From Winogradskyella wandonensis (GTDB lineage: Bacteria; Bacteroidota; Bacteroidia; Flavobacteriales; Flavobacteriaceae): DNA of 64,000 bases. Position 1 is the first letter of the stretch. Each line of letters begins with the position of its first letter. The stretch is from assembly GCF_004346845.1 (NCBI RefSeq), contig NZ_SMGI01000001.1, positions 186,001 through 250,000 on the forward strand. Reading direction: 5' to 3'. The translations under genes were made by a program, and so were the position numbers. Of the stretch, positions 7,396 to 15,246 are shown piece by piece. Under the pieces are notes generated by a model. That model saw only the letters and a program-made list of their open reading frames with translations. It searched no databases and was not told the origin of the DNA.

Positions 7396-8196
7396 CTATA
7401 GAAGCTCTTTCCAAATAATATAAAATCCCATGATTAAGGTGAAATATCCGAAGCCTTTCTTTAGTTTTTTTCCGTGGATGAATTTAGAGAGGTAAAGCCC
7501 AAAAATGATTCCAATTATTGAAAGTGCTGTGAATATTAAAAGAAAATTCCAATCGATTTCAACCGTTTTTAAATCGCCAAGGAACCCAATTAAAGATTTA
7601 ATTGAAATAATAAAAAGAGATGTCCCTATGGCTTTTTTCATTGGTAATCGTACAAAAAGGACTAAAACAGGGATATTAAGGAATCCACCACCAGCACCTA
7701 CAAATCCACTAATTATACCAGTCATTAATCCTAGAAAGAATACCATGTAAGGGTTGTATTTAAAAACTTCATCAGTGACTTCAGCAACACCGGTTTTATT
7801 TGATATCATTGATAGACTTGCAAATAGCATGACTATAGCAAATACAAGCATTATGAAAATTCCACTTGTAACTTCAAAATCTCCAACATTAAACATTACT
7901 TCTGGTAGAACAGGAACCAAGTAGCGCCTAGTTAAGTAAACGCCAATAATAGATGGAATGGCAAAGATTAAAGCAGCTTTAAAATCAACAAGACCACGTT
8001 TTAAACTTTGAAACGCCCCAACTGTAGAAGTGGCGCCAACTACAAATAAAGAATATGCGGTGCCAACAATGGGGTTAAAGCCAAGTAGATATACTAAAAT
8101 AGGTACAGTTAGGATAGAACCACCACCACCAATTAAACCCATGATGATTCCTGCGATTACAGAACTTATATATCCTAATATCTCTGTATGTTCCAT
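7396..8196 (-). CDS. Sulfite/anion exporter, TauE/SafE family
   Basis: This 266-residue membrane protein has about eight helices in two repeats, each starting with a glycine-rich family motif: GLIGGGGSILTVPILVYLLG near residue 21 and GFVGAGGGFLNIPVLVLFVR near residue 165. TauE/SafE proteins export sulfite, sulfoacetate or related anions. Its start codon shares a base with the stop codon of the preceding YeeE gene (TAATG). In this context export of sulfite or thiosulfate produced from persulfide is the most likely job, although substrate cannot be read from sequence. Confidence 0.9.
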   Translation of the reverse strand: MEHTEILGYISSVIAGIIMGLIGGGGSILTVPILVYLLGFNPIVGTAYSLFVVGATSTVGAFQSLKRGLVDFKAALIFAIPSIIGVYLTRRYLVPVLPEVMFNVGDFEVTSGIFIMLVFAIVMLFASLSMISNKTGVAEVTDEVFKYNPYMVFFLGLMTGIISGFVGAGGGFLNIPVLVLFVRLPMKKAIGTSLFIISIKSLIGFLGDLKTVEIDWNFLLIFTALSIIGIIFGLYLSKFIHGKKLKKGFGYFTLIMGFYIIWKELL

Positions 8197-8612
8197 TAAT
8201 GAGGGAGTTTATCTTTTAAAACGCCGTACATGTATGTTCCAAAAATTGCTGCGGCAATGACTATAATAATAGAAAATGCGCCAGTACCTAATAGGATATA
8301 CATTGGTCCAGGGCATGCGCCACTGAGTGCCCAACCAAGTCCAAATATACTTCCACCTATAATATATCGTTTAAAACCTCTATCTTTTTTTGGGACTCTT
8401 ATCAAACGACCTTCAGTAGTTTTTATGCTCATCTTTTTTGAAATCAATAGCAATAGGATTCCTGTGGTAATCGCAGTGCCAATAATACCATACATATGAA
8501 AGGATTGAAACTTAAACATTTCAAAAATGCGGTACCATGAAACAGCCTCGGATTTTACTAATACAATTCCAAAGAATATACCAACCAGAAAAAATTTAAT
8601 GTATTTACTCAT
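8196..8612 (-). CDS. YeeE/YedE-type transporter half, DUF6691-like
   Basis: This 138-residue protein has four predicted helices and the motif GWALSGACPGP near residue 97, which places a conserved cysteine in a re-entrant position as in the YeeE/YedE (TsuA) thiosulfate transporters. It corresponds to one half of the full-length transporter. The other half is encoded two bases upstream, and the two probably act as a heterodimer that takes up thiosulfate or another reduced sulfur compound. Confidence 0.88.
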   Translation of the reverse strand: MSKYIKFFLVGIFFGIVLVKSEAVSWYRIFEMFKFQSFHMYGIIGTAITTGILLLLISKKMSIKTTEGRLIRVPKKDRGFKRYIIGGSIFGLGWALSGACPGPMYILLGTGAFSIIIVIAAAIFGTYMYGVLKDKLPH

Positions 8613-8614
8613 AA

Positions 8615-9172
8615 CTAAAATAAGATTGGAAATATTAAATGAATCATTATTAAACCACCGATAAAGAAGCCGATAACGGCAACTAAAGATGGTAATTGTA
8701 AACTACTAAGTCCTGTAATTGCATGTCCAGAGGTACAGCCGCCAGCATATCGCGTACCAAAACCAACTAAAAACCCGCCAATTATCAAAATTAGCATGCC
8801 TTTAATAGAGAAAATATTTTCCCAACTAAAAAGCTCATCTGGTAACAAAGATTTACCAGCATTTTCAAAGCCTAATTCGTTTAAATCAGTTATGGTTTGT
8901 TGACTTAAAGCGATATCTGTAGGATTAGAAAGCAAATGGTGAGCAATAAAACCACCAACAATAGCGCCCAGAACTACTGTGAGATTCCATCTATGGGCTT
9001 TCCAATCAAAATCGAAAAAAGCAACGCGCTTGCCAGCGCCACCCATAGAGCAAAGTGTGCGGAGGTTAGAAGACATACCAAATGTTCTTCCAAAATATAA
9101 GAGTAAGAACATAACGATAGCAATTAAAGGGCCAGAAACATACCATGGCCAGGGTTCTAAAATGTAATCCAT
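8615..9172 (-). CDS. YeeE/YedE-type transporter half
   Basis: This 185-residue membrane protein contains the family motif GFGTRYAGGCTSGHAITGLS near residue 139, with the conserved cysteine of the YeeE/YedE transport path. An additional cysteine-containing motif lies near residue 42 (LCSMGG). It is the first gene of a three-gene operon with the second half and TauE/SafE, and it has its own promoter and a predicted Crp/Fnr site in the 58-base gap after the regulator gene. Together the two halves would make a thiosulfate-type importer. Confidence 0.88.
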   Translation of the reverse strand: MDYILEPWPWYVSGPLIAIVMFLLLYFGRTFGMSSNLRTLCSMGGAGKRVAFFDFDWKAHRWNLTVVLGAIVGGFIAHHLLSNPTDIALSQQTITDLNELGFENAGKSLLPDELFSWENIFSIKGMLILIIGGFLVGFGTRYAGGCTSGHAITGLSSLQLPSLVAVIGFFIGGLIMIHLIFPILF

Positions 9173-9188
9173 AGGTTATTTTTTGTGA

Positions 9189-9216
9189 CAAAAATAGGGT
9201 TCTATATCTAGGTCAA
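9189..9216 (-). promoter_or_regulatory. Promoter of the YeeE-YeeE-TauE operon
   Basis: On the minus strand a TTG (9214-9216) is followed after 17 bases by TATTTTTG (9189-9196), matching the Bacteroidota -33/-7 pattern. Confidence 0.75.
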
Positions 9217-9233
9217 TGTTACAAAGGTTACTA
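9216..9233 (-). promoter_or_regulatory. Predicted second Crp/Fnr site (degenerate)
   Basis: TAGTAACCTTTGTAACAT on the minus strand matches the perfect site at 7373-7390 at 13 of 18 positions, nine of ten in the right half. Its centre (9224.5) is 35.5 bases from the end of the -7 box, exactly as at the other promoter. It overlaps the stop codon of the regulator gene. Confidence 0.55.
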
Positions 9234-9866
9234 AAACTCTAAAACCTCTATTTTGTTTCTGCCGAGTTCTATTTTCCCTTCTTTTTCTAATTGCTTAAGT
9301 AACCTAGAAATAACAACTCTAGATGTGTGTAAATCTTCAGCGATGTCTTGATGGGTAATATCTAGTTGAGTAGAGGCAGTTAATTTTACTTTATCGGTTA
9401 AATATTTAAATAATCGCTCATCCATTCTCATAAAGGCAAGCGTGTCAATGGTCTCTAACATCTCGTCAAAGCGTATTTGGTAACTCTCAAGAATAAAATT
9501 TCGCCAACTTTCATTGGTATGAAACCATAGTTGCATGTTCTCTATAGGTATCATAATTACTTCAGTGTCTTCATCGGCTACAGCTCTAATTTTACTTGAA
9601 GATTTAGACATACAACAGGTTAAAGACATTGCGCAGGTATCTCCAGATTCTAATACATAAATTAAGAGTTCTTCACCATTTTTATCTTCACGTAATATTT
9701 TGATATTTCCCTTAATCAATAGGGGAATAAATTTTAGCTTTTGACCTATATCGATAATGATATCGTCTTTTTTAAACGTTTTTAAGGTCGCTACTTTAGC
9801 AATACTATCTATTAAGACTGAATCGAATAAATATTCGAAAGATTGAAGCGTATCTGTATGTACCAT
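9231..9866 (-). CDS. Crp/Fnr-family transcriptional regulator of the sulfur module
   Basis: The 211-residue protein has an N-terminal cyclic-nucleotide-binding-type beta roll (about 20-120), a dimerisation helix, and a C-terminal winged helix (about 170-208) with the recognition segment TSRVVISRLLKQLEKEGKI. The effector domain carries C78, C84 and C85 (DTCAMSLTCCMSKSS), which could sense persulfide or redox state; there is no classic four-cysteine Fe-S motif. The gene sits directly upstream of the YeeE operon, and two similar inverted repeats occur at module promoters. This strongly suggests local control. Confidence 0.9.
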   Translation of the reverse strand: MVHTDTLQSFEYLFDSVLIDSIAKVATLKTFKKDDIIIDIGQKLKFIPLLIKGNIKILREDKNGEELLIYVLESGDTCAMSLTCCMSKSSSKIRAVADEDTEVIMIPIENMQLWFHTNESWRNFILESYQIRFDEMLETIDTLAFMRMDERLFKYLTDKVKLTASTQLDITHQDIAEDLHTSRVVISRLLKQLEKEGKIELGRNKIEVLEF

Positions 9867-9898
9867 ATATCAAAAATAGTGAATTCAATTTTTGATAT
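9867..9898 (-). promoter_or_regulatory. Palindrome at the start codon of the Crp/Fnr gene
   Basis: ATATCAAAAAT (9867-9877) and ATTTTTGATAT (9888-9898) are perfect 11-base arms touching the start codon. One arm contains a TATTTTTG box (9871-9878, minus strand), which would start transcription at or next to the ATG. It may be a repressor site or part of a nearly leaderless promoter. Confidence 0.5.
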
Positions 9899-9905
9899 AA
9901 ATAGT

Positions 9906-9937
9906 TTGGTTGTTTTTTAAATAATGTATTATATTTG
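9906..9937 (+). promoter_or_regulatory. Promoter of tRNA-Arg
   Basis: Two TTG triplets (9906-9908 and 9910-9912) lie 21 and 17 bases before TATATTTG (9930-9937), a perfect -7 box 15 bases upstream of the mature tRNA. Confidence 0.85.
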
Positions 9938-9952
9938 CACCCACTTAAAAAC

Positions 9953-10026
9953 GGCCTCGTGGCGCAACTGAATAGCGCATCTGATTACGGCTCAGAAGGT
10001 TACAGGTTTGAATCCTGTCGAGGTCA
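9953..10026 (+). tRNA. tRNA-Arg (anticodon ACG)
   Basis: The 74-base cloverleaf is complete. The acceptor stem pairs GGCCTCG with CGAGGTC (one G-U), the anticodon stem pairs TCTGA with TCAGA around loop TTACGGC, which presents ACG, and the T arm has ACAGG-TTTGAAT-CCTGT. The discriminator base is A. CCA is not encoded. Confidence 0.97.
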
Positions 10027-10036
10027 CGGATAAATC

Positions 10037-10067
10037 AAAAGCAAGCTAAAACTAATAGCTTGCTTTT
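10037..10067 (+). terminator. Terminator of tRNA-Arg
   Basis: A 12-base stem, AAAAGCAAGCTA/TAGCTTGCTTTT with a seven-base loop, is followed by more T residues. Confidence 0.9.
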
Positions 10068-10091
10068 TTGTTTTAGTAAGATTTTGATTTT

Positions 10092-10139
10092 CAAAGCGGA
10101 GCTTTGTCAGTCAAGACGAAGTCAATCTGTCGAGGTTAC
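10092..10139 (+). repeat. Decayed repeat containing a copy of the tRNA-Arg 3' end
   Basis: AATCTGTCGAGGTTAC (10124-10139) differs from the tRNA 3' segment AATCCTGTCGAGGTCAC (10011-10027) by one deletion and one substitution. It is preceded by a small CAAAGC/GCTTTG hairpin (10092-10106). It may be the remnant of a second tRNA copy or of an attachment site. Confidence 0.45.
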
Positions 10140-10169
10140 AAAAAGCTCATCTGTTTAGATGAGCTTTTT
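10140..10169. terminator. Strong terminator hairpin after the tRNA remnant
   Basis: A perfect 13-base stem, AAAAAGCTCATCT/AGATGAGCTTTTT with loop GTTT, is flanked by A- and T-runs. It can serve the plus strand and the convergent small gene at 10182. Confidence 0.85.
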
Positions 10170-10181
10170 TTATTTCCTTAT

Positions 10182-10337
10182 CTAATCCAAAGCATTCATA
10201 GTTACAAAAGCTCGCCAACCTATAATGGCTAATTGCCATTTCTTGGCTTTAGATAAATCTAGTTGTTGCTTTGTAAAAGATGGGAGCATAAGCTTATTTG
10301 CTTTTGCTAAAACTTTAAAGAGACCTTTCTTCATCAT
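10182..10337 (-). CDS. Small conserved basic protein (51 residues)
   Basis: This short gene encodes a protein starting MMKKGLFKVLAKANKLMLP and ending WRAFVTMNALD. It is rich in lysine, with the central segment SFTKQQLDLSKAKKWQLAII. I recall near-identical small proteins throughout Flavobacteriaceae, sometimes labelled SsrA-binding without experimental support, so I give no function. Two adjacent ATG codons (10337 and 10334) are possible starts. A -7 box, TATATTTG, lies 14 bases upstream, and the stop is followed by a terminator; both support a real gene. Confidence 0.75.
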   Translation of the reverse strand: MMKKGLFKVLAKANKLMLPSFTKQQLDLSKAKKWQLAIIGWRAFVTMNALD

Positions 10338-10350
10338 AAAATTTAATAAT

Positions 10351-10358
10351 CAAATATA
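10351..10358 (-). promoter_or_regulatory. -7 box of the small conserved gene
   Basis: TATATTTG on the minus strand matches TAnnTTTG and would give a leader of about ten bases before the ATG pair at 10332-10337. Confidence 0.65.
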
Positions 10359-10369
10359 TCTAAAAAAAG

Positions 10370-10394
10370 AAAACTTAGCGAAGTGCTAAGTTTT
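10370..10394. terminator. Orphan terminator-like hairpin upstream of the small gene
   Basis: AAAACTTAGC/GCTAAGTTTT with loop GAAGT is flanked by T-runs on both strands. It lies upstream of the small gene's promoter, so it would insulate rather than end that gene. Confidence 0.6.
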
Positions 10395-10882
10395 TCTGAT
10401 TTTTTGATTGATTTAAGTTTTTGATTGGTTGGTTTAAATCTAAATTGAGAATATAATTTCTACAATTACTTTGACAATAGTTAGCATGGTTTTAATGTTT
10501 TAAAGGTTAATATTTTACTACAATTTCTTGATTGAGTTTTCAATATATATCGGGAGCTAATCTTCCACCAAACACTTTTCTAAAAATCTATGAATTTGGA
10601 TATGAAATTATAAGTAAAAAAATGAGTACAGTTTCAAATAAAAACTATTATCTCTTGTTTAATGTTTTATTTTATTACCATATATGTTATATGTTGTTTA
10701 TAATTGAAACATTTTAAGGGTATTTTCGGATTGGTTTTTAAAACCCAAGGGAGATTTTATTCTCAAAGTAGCTAATTTTTAATATTTGATCTTTTTTGAT
10801 TCTGAAATCAATGAATAAATATGACAGTTATCATAGTTTATTTCATCATTATTTTTTAACATAAAAACGACTTTATAAAATG
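10395..10882. other. AT-rich intergenic stretch with no recognised feature
   Basis: About 490 bases separate the hairpin and the nuclease promoter. The only open frame (10532-10717, plus) starts with TTG, has a composition like random AT-rich DNA and no recognisable motif. A short imperfect direct repeat around 10400-10440 (TTTTTGATTG) is the only visible structure. Confidence 0.6.
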
Positions 10883-10890
10883 TATCTTTG
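10883..10890 (+). promoter_or_regulatory. -7 box of the secreted endonuclease gene
   Basis: TATCTTTG lies three bases inside the longest open frame (ATG at 10880). This shows that translation must begin at the later ATG at 10904, with a leader of roughly ten bases. Confidence 0.75.
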
Positions 10891-10903
10891 CCAAAAATTA
10901 GAT

Positions 10904-12934
10904 ATGCGCAATTTTACGTTTTTGCTGTTTGTATTAACCTCTTTTTACGGTTGGTCTCAAACTTTAGTGATAAACGAGTTAGATGCGAATGACCCAAGCA
11001 CTGACGACGAAGAGTTTATAGAGTTAAAATCACTTACTCCAAATTTTTCTACTGATGGTTACATCTTAGTATTTTTTAACGGAAATAACACTTCTGCAGG
11101 AAATGACTTAAGCTATTTAGCATTCGACTTAAATGGATATACAACAGATAGTAACGGATTATTGGTTTTAGGCAATCTTAATGTATCTCCGTTTCCGCAA
11201 GTATTATTAACAAATGGGTTGTTTCAAAACGGGACTGATGCCGTTGCAATTTATCAGACATCGATTGATAACTTTCCCGATGGTACGCCAGCAACTTCTA
11301 ATCCAAGTTTCAATCTTGTAGATGCCTTAGTCTACGATACTGGCTCAGTTAGTGCTGTGGATAATGATTTGCTTATGGCTTTAGGTCAAACCACTCAGTA
11401 TTTCGAGGGTTCTGATACAACCAATTCGCTTCAGCGCAGAGCTGACAACACATTTGAACCTGACACACCTACGCCAAGAGCTTTAAATGATGGTTCTGGA
11501 ATTATATTTAATGCTATTGCTATTTCTACAACAGAAACGCAATACATTGAAGGCGAAAGCTTTCAAATAACATTTACAGCAGACCAGAATGTAACTTCTG
11601 ATGTTACCTTTAATATCTCCTTATCTAATGGAACTTTTACAACAGGAGATTTTTCTGGCTCTACAAGTATTACAATTCCTAATGGTCAGAATACAGCTAG
11701 TACCTTTATCTCTCTTTTAGATGACCCAAATGATGAAGGCGATGAAGAACTTGTTATTGAGGTTCTAGATTTAGTTGAGCCAATTGTTGCTTCAAATAAC
11801 TTTATTACTGTTCGTGTTGTAGATAACGATTTCACAACAGCTGCTTGGGGTACGCCATTAAATCCAACCTACGACCAAGTGACTAGTACACAACCTGTGA
11901 GTTATTACAGTAGTTTAAATGGAAAGTCAGGACAAGATTTAAGAGATGCTGTACAAGCAATTATAGCAGACCCAAATGAGGTAAGAACACATAGCTATGC
12001 AGATGTTTTTAATATTTTAAAAATAGCAGACCAAAATCCTGAAAATAGTAACCAGGTTTGGTTGGTGTATACTGAAGAGGGACGTTCAAAATTAGATCAG
12101 CAAAATTCTGGAATAAGTACAGGGAAGTGGAATCGAGAACATACGTTTCCTAGATCCAGAGGAGGTTTTAATGATTGGGACGATTTTGATGATGAAGCTA
12201 CAGGAATAAATGTCTTTATAACCACAAATGCAGACTCGTTACGTCATGCAAATTCTGATGCCCATGCTCTGAGAGCTGCAGACGCATCAGAAAATAGTCG
12301 AAGAAGTAATGCAAATTATAGTAACAATTTCTCTACAACTTCAGGATTAAGAGAATATAATGGTCCAGCAAATGTCGACCCAGCAAATGGAATAGGCATT
12401 AGCTTTAGAGGTGATGTGGCCCGTAGTGTTTTATTTTTAGACTTAAGATATAACGGACTTGATGTTGTTAGTGGTTTCCCAAACTCTAATGATAGCAACG
12501 ATGATGGTACTTTGGGAAATTTGGATGTGTTGTTGCAATGGCACGAAGATGATACTCCAGATGACTATGAAATGAACAGGAATAATGTTGTCTTTGATTG
12601 GCAACGTAACAGAAACCCCTTAATTGATTTGCCAGATTTAGTAGATTATATCTGGGGAGATAAGGTAGGGCAAGTCTATAACGGCGCTTTAAGTATAGGT
12701 GAAAGTGAAACTAATCGTTTTACTTTTTACCCAAATCCTTCTGATGGTAAAATTATATTTCAAGGTGTAGAGGCAAATACAAAAATTGAGGTACTCTCTA
12801 TAGAAGGTCGAAAAATACAAGACCTGGATATAGATAGTTCTAATGCTGTGGATTTAAATCTCTCGAAAGGAATTTATCTGCTTAGATTTTACGATGATAC
12901 TAAAATTGAAACCAAACGTTTAGTAATAAAATAA
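10904..12934 (+). CDS. Secreted endonuclease I with lamin-tail domain and T9SS sorting signal
   Basis: This extracellular nuclease probably digests environmental DNA or RNA. From the chosen start (MRNFTFLLF) there is a signal peptide ending at SQT, a lamin-tail-like domain (LVINELDANDP, about 18-115), a Calx-beta-like domain (about 205-305), and an endonuclease I domain (about 320-590) with the catalytic N410-R-E-H413 (NREHTFPRS). Later motifs are DAHALRAADASENSRRSN and FRGDVARSVLF. The last 70 residues (FTFYPNPSDGKI to RLVIK) are a type A T9SS C-terminal sorting domain. The longer frame from 10880 is rejected because it contains the promoter and would bury the signal peptide. Confidence 0.93.
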   Translation: MRNFTFLLFVLTSFYGWSQTLVINELDANDPSTDDEEFIELKSLTPNFSTDGYILVFFNGNNTSAGNDLSYLAFDLNGYTTDSNGLLVLGNLNVSPFPQVLLTNGLFQNGTDAVAIYQTSIDNFPDGTPATSNPSFNLVDALVYDTGSVSAVDNDLLMALGQTTQYFEGSDTTNSLQRRADNTFEPDTPTPRALNDGSGIIFNAIAISTTETQYIEGESFQITFTADQNVTSDVTFNISLSNGTFTTGDFSGSTSITIPNGQNTASTFISLLDDPNDEGDEELVIEVLDLVEPIVASNNFITVRVVDNDFTTAAWGTPLNPTYDQVTSTQPVSYYSSLNGKSGQDLRDAVQAIIADPNEVRTHSYADVFNILKIADQNPENSNQVWLVYTEEGRSKLDQQNSGISTGKWNREHTFPRSRGGFNDWDDFDDEATGINVFITTNADSLRHANSDAHALRAADASENSRRSNANYSNNFSTTSGLREYNGPANVDPANGIGISFRGDVARSVLFLDLRYNGLDVVSGFPNSNDSNDDGTLGNLDVLLQWHEDDTPDDYEMNRNNVVFDWQRNRNPLIDLPDLVDYIWGDKVGQVYNGALSIGESETNRFTFYPNPSDGKIIFQGVEANTKIEVLSIEGRKIQDLDIDSSNAVDLNLSKGIYLLRFYDDTKIETKRLVIK

Positions 12935-12939
12935 AAAAC

Positions 12940-12967
12940 AAAAGCCTGAACATATGTTCAGGCTTTT
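12940..12967. terminator. Bidirectional terminator between nuclease and blaR1-like gene
   Basis: A fully palindromic 28-base hairpin (arms beginning AAAAGCCTGAACA) lies between the two convergent genes. Confidence 0.92.
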
Positions 12968-12986
12968 ATTTAGAATTTTATAAAGT

Positions 12987-15245
12987 TTAAAGTGGATTTG
13001 AGCTCACTACTAAATCATCACCATATTTACCAAAGTTTATTGTTGGAATGCCATTGGTATTATTAAAAGTACCAACACTACTATTACCATCTTTATCTTT
13101 TACAGAAATTTTGATTCTAACAATTTCTCCGTTTTTATTCCGCTTCAATTTTGAATACTTGACCGTGATACCTTTTTTTGCTAATTCCTTTTTGTGCGTT
13201 TCCATGAGTTTGTCTTGTGTGTCTTTAGTGATGTAATGCAATGTCATGGTCGTGTTTTTATTGTCATCTTCAAATCTAACTGAGCCTATTTGTACTTTGT
13301 AGTCTTTGTTATCTTGGGTTAATCGTTCAAATCTGTTTTTGGCTTCGTTTGTAGTTATAACTACAATGCCATTTTTTCCTTTAGCTCCATATATTTCTGT
13401 TGCAGTTTTATCGTCAACTATAGAAATAGATTCAATAATCGAATAATCCAAATCTTTAATATCAATATTACCTAAAACATCTCCGTTTACGGTAATTAAA
13501 GGTTTATTGGCTGTACTTAAGAACTTTTTTAGCTCCTCTTTTGTTGATGATTTAAAAACATCGGTAGCCTCGATTTTAGAGATTTGCCATACATTCTTTT
13601 TCTTATTAGCTTTCCCTTTAGTTTTGATTTCTACAACACCATCTTTCCCTTTTTTGCCATATAATGCAGTTGCTTTGTCACCTTTTATTACACTAACTTC
13701 GGCAATCTTATTTGGGTTCATCTTTTTTAAGTCTTTTTTAGATGCCACTTTTCCGTTTATGATATAAATCGGGTCTTTACCTTTAGAATTTCTTATTCTA
13801 ATAGTATTTTTATAATTAATCGAATCTGTTTTAATGGTAAAACTATTCGAGTTGACTTTGACATTCCCATTAGCTTTAAAGGTGTACGCAGTTTTTGGTT
13901 TTCCAGCAACAATACTGTCTTTTGTTCTAAAAATATATTTCGCTTTGGTTTTTGGGTTCGTTTTAATGAAATAGACTGAGTCTGCCTCTATTTCTATTTC
14001 CTCTTCATCCTCAATTATTTCTATAACTGGTTCTTCTATGATTTCAATAATCTCTTCAACTTCAGGTTCTTCGATAACCTCTATCACGTCCATGTTTGCG
14101 GGTCCAACCATTACCATACCGTTTTCAAATTTTACAAAACGGAATGGCTTTATACCATCCTTTGCATCTGCTTTATAGCTTGTAGAGGAGCTGTCGTAAT
14201 CGAATTTTATGTCGATTTTGTTTATAAGTCCTTCAGAATTTCTCTCTAGAGAAGTTAAAGTCATTTTTATACCTTCTTTATTTAGAAATTCCTTCATTTC
14301 ATCTAGGCGTTTATCACTCATTTGGTTAGTGAAAACAACTTCAACTTTTGTATCTATAACTTCACTTTCATTGATTTTTGTTGGGGTTTCTATAAATACT
14401 TCTTTGGTATTAAAACTCATAAGAAAGAGTGCAATAAACGGTAAAACTATGAGTAGTTTTAGGCGATTAATTGATTTTGATTGATGTTTTTGTAACATAA
14501 CGATTCGTTTTTTGATTAATGAATTATAAAAATTTGATGTAAGATTGATGTTAGTATTTCCTATACTTGTTTTTAGCAGAAGTTGCTGATAATCTAACGA
14601 GGAGACTAAGTGCTTTTGTGTTTCCGCGTCAGCAATATACTCGAGATTTTGTTGAATATTTTTATGGTAAATCCATGCCAAAGGATTAAACCAAAATGCA
14701 ACGCAAGCCAACCGTGAAATTATAATATCTAATGAATGCCATTGACGGACATGAACTTTTTCGTGATTTAAGATTAATTGCAGCTCGTCTTCTGAAAATA
14801 AATTAGGATTGTAAACTATCCATTTAAAGAATGAAAACGGTGAAATCTTGTTTTTTACAATAACATAAGTATATATGCCATCCCTATTTTTAGCATTTTT
14901 AATTAGCAAAAACAATAAAGAGCCGAATTGAAATATAAACTGAACAAAGAAAATTATAACACCCAAGAGATAAGCGTATCTTAATACTTGTAACCAGTCG
15001 AAGGGCTTTTCTTCTTCAATTAATTCTGTTGGTGCATAGATAAATTCTACAGGTGTGCTAGGGTGAAGTGCTGGCTCTAAAGTAACATAAACAGGTATTT
15101 CAACTAAAGGCAGGAGAACAGCTGTTAATATGCCAAAAAATAAGAACCACCTGTTGTGAGTGAAAAACGTTTCTTGTTTTAAGAAAAGTGAATAACCCAA
15201 ATACATTAAGAGGAGTAGAGCACTAGATTGTAATAAGTAGTCCAT
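12987..15245 (-). CDS. BlaR1-family M56 membrane metallopeptidase with plug-like ectodomain
   Basis: This is the probable sensor-protease of a BlaI/BlaR1 system. The first 280 residues hold four membrane helices and the M56 zinc site H161-E162-K-V-H165 with the downstream E202 (LEYIAD). Outside the membrane is an ectodomain of about 470 residues. It has a repeat domain at about 299-383, an acidic linker at 386-422, two TonB-plug-like segments at 492-543 and 581-633 (each ending ALYGKKGKDGVVEI or EIYGAKGKNGIVVI), and a second copy of the repeat domain at 663-749. No beta-lactam-binding domain is visible. I use the ATG at 15245, one base after the blaI stop, rather than the ATG at 15272. Confidence 0.9.
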   Translation of the reverse strand: MDYLLQSSALLLLMYLGYSLFLKQETFFTHNRWFLFFGILTAVLLPLVEIPVYVTLEPALHPSTPVEFIYAPTELIEEEKPFDWLQVLRYAYLLGVIIFFVQFIFQFGSLLFLLIKNAKNRDGIYTYVIVKNKISPFSFFKWIVYNPNLFSEDELQLILNHEKVHVRQWHSLDIIISRLACVAFWFNPLAWIYHKNIQQNLEYIADAETQKHLVSSLDYQQLLLKTSIGNTNINLTSNFYNSLIKKRIVMLQKHQSKSINRLKLLIVLPFIALFLMSFNTKEVFIETPTKINESEVIDTKVEVVFTNQMSDKRLDEMKEFLNKEGIKMTLTSLERNSEGLINKIDIKFDYDSSSTSYKADAKDGIKPFRFVKFENGMVMVGPANMDVIEVIEEPEVEEIIEIIEEPVIEIIEDEEEIEIEADSVYFIKTNPKTKAKYIFRTKDSIVAGKPKTAYTFKANGNVKVNSNSFTIKTDSINYKNTIRIRNSKGKDPIYIINGKVASKKDLKKMNPNKIAEVSVIKGDKATALYGKKGKDGVVEIKTKGKANKKKNVWQISKIEATDVFKSSTKEELKKFLSTANKPLITVNGDVLGNIDIKDLDYSIIESISIVDDKTATEIYGAKGKNGIVVITTNEAKNRFERLTQDNKDYKVQIGSVRFEDDNKNTTMTLHYITKDTQDKLMETHKKELAKKGITVKYSKLKRNKNGEIVRIKISVKDKDGNSSVGTFNNTNGIPTINFGKYGDDLVVSSNPL

Positions 15246-15246
15246 T

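Noticed and set aside
8230..8499. Plus-strand open frame opposite the YeeE gene
   Set aside because: It is an antisense shadow rich in Pro and Ile, and the minus-strand frame has clear family motifs.
9953..10169. Genomic island inserted at tRNA-Arg
   Set aside because: The repeat of the tRNA 3' end lies only about 110 bases away, with nothing but a terminator and a small hairpin between. No integrase or mobile gene is present.
10532..10717. Open frame of 61 codons on the plus strand downstream of the small conserved gene
   Set aside because: It begins with TTG, has AT-driven composition, no recognisable motif and no promoter box of the TAnnTTTG type in front. I treat the stretch as noncoding.
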